Source: an uncultured Succinatimonas sp. (lineage in GTDB: Bacteria > Pseudomonadota > Gammaproteobacteria > Enterobacterales > Succinivibrionaceae). Taken from it: a DNA stretch of 23,149 bases. The stretch covers positions 1 through 23,149 of the forward strand of contig CALBLB010000387.1 of assembly GCA_937896115.1 (NCBI GenBank). The letters run 5' to 3'. The notes beneath the pieces are model-generated. The model did no database searches. It was not told the origin of the DNA and saw nothing but the letters and a program-made list of their open reading frames with translations. Shown here piece after piece: positions 22,596-23,149 of this stretch (positions within the stretch are counted from its first letter, which is position 1; each line of letters opens with the position of its first letter). The translations under genes were made by a program, and so were the position numbers.

Positions 22596-23149
22596 ATGAA
22601 AAAATACACCAATGAACATAAAGTAAGGATTATAGGTGGTAAATTCAAGGGAACAATGCTGATTGTTGGAGAAGCTAATGGACTTAGACCGACACCTGAC
22701 AGAATTAGAGAAACAATTTTTTCATGGCTTGAAGGAAAATGTCAGAACGTAAGGGTTTTAGATCTGTTTGCAGGAAGCGGTGCATTGGGAATAGAGTCGT
22801 TGTCTCGTGGCGCTTCAGAGGTAATTTTGGTGGAGTTGAACGCAGTAAATGCGCAGTTGTTGTCTTCAGAAGTAAGTAAATTTGGGAAAAGTATAAAAGT
22901 AATTAATCAGGATGCACGGGCTTATTTAAAACAAGCAACCGGAAGATTCGATTTAGTATTTTTAGATCCCCCTTACAGCAGTGATCTGTTGAAAGATTGT
23001 CTAAATATACTCAAAGATAGGCAATTAGTTGATGAAAACTCTTTAATTTATGTAGAGATGAATGCCGGTCGCTCTCTTGTCGTATCTGACTATGAGGTTG
23101 TGCGGGAAGAATGTTCTGGTCAGGTCAAGTATGCTTTATGGAAAAAAAG
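22596..23149 (+). CDS. rsmD: RsmD, 16S rRNA (guanine-966-N2) methyltransferase, 3' end outside the window
   Basis: Begins MKKYTNEHKVRIIGGKFKG at the ATG 22596. The family blocks are GLRPTPDRIRETIFSWL (about 30-46), LDLFAGSGALGIESLSRGA (SAM-binding loop, about 55-73) and the catalytic FLDPPY (about 114-119, DPPY for N2-guanine methylation). About 184 codons are visible without a stop, and the family has about 190-200 residues, so only the last few are missing. It methylates G966 of 16S rRNA. Ribosome-binding sequence is weak (GCGGAATGAATT). Divergent from ftsY as in E. coli. Confidence 0.96.
   Translation, partial: MKKYTNEHKVRIIGGKFKGTMLIVGEANGLRPTPDRIRETIFSWLEGKCQNVRVLDLFAGSGALGIESLSRGASEVILVELNAVNAQLLSSEVSKFGKSIKVINQDARAYLKQATGRFDLVFLDPPYSSDLLKDCLNILKDRQLVDENSLIYVEMNAGRSLVVSDYEVVREECSGQVKYALWKK

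Overview
The window is a stretch of AT-rich bacterial chromosome from a gammaproteobacterium, very probably an anaerobe or facultative anaerobe. The evidence is an E. coli-like atp operon (proton-type c subunit, an a subunit ending in the enterobacterial pattern), an sigma-32 heat-shock factor next to ftsY and rsmD, PqiABC, a class III ribonucleotide reductase, and EarP/EF-P of the arginine-rhamnosylation type. A member of Aeromonadales/Succinivibrionaceae would fit, but that placement is an inference from gene content and base composition only. I see no phage, IS, CRISPR, tRNA or rRNA sequence; this is core chromosome.

Layout. Positions 1-6132, minus strand: nrdD, a 52-residue gene carrying a glycyl-radical motif, nrdG, pqiA, pqiB and pqiC (cut by the window edge), closely packed and probably co-transcribed. 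Positions 6133-6362: AT-rich divergent intergenic region. Positions 6363-8211, plus strand: earP and efp, ending in a clear terminator. Positions 8280-8709: gene-free, very AT-rich, immediately upstream of mnmG and therefore the positional candidate for the replication origin. Positions 8710-13047, plus strand: mnmG-rsmG-parA-parB (gidAB-soj-spo0J). Positions 13132-20226, plus strand: atpI-B-E-F-H-A-G-D-C, closed by a strong hairpin. Positions 20293-22421, minus strand: ftsY-rpoH with no ftsEX between them. From 22596, plus strand: rsmD, cut by the window edge just before its stop.

Most interesting observation: the 753-residue NrdD has the ATP cone and both C-terminal zinc CxxC pairs but no glycyl-radical motif. 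The expected motif (RRVTGYL...RVKH) is encoded by a separate small gene (3631-3789) with its own strong ribosome binding site, between nrdD and nrdG. It lies in the same frame as nrdD but three in-frame stops separate them. The last residues of NrdD still resemble the segment just before the glycine in the small protein, as if the end of the gene had been duplicated and the upstream copy had decayed. Functionally this would be an anaerobic reductase whose radical-bearing tail is supplied in trans, reminiscent of GrcA/YfiD for pyruvate formate-lyase.

Other points of note are a four-cysteine insertion in the N-terminal loop of AtpB, mutually exclusive hairpins between atpI and atpB, a long inverted repeat in the efp leader, nested AT-only inverted repeats in the putative origin region, a 24-bp perfect palindrome at the end of earP, and the missing ftsEX.
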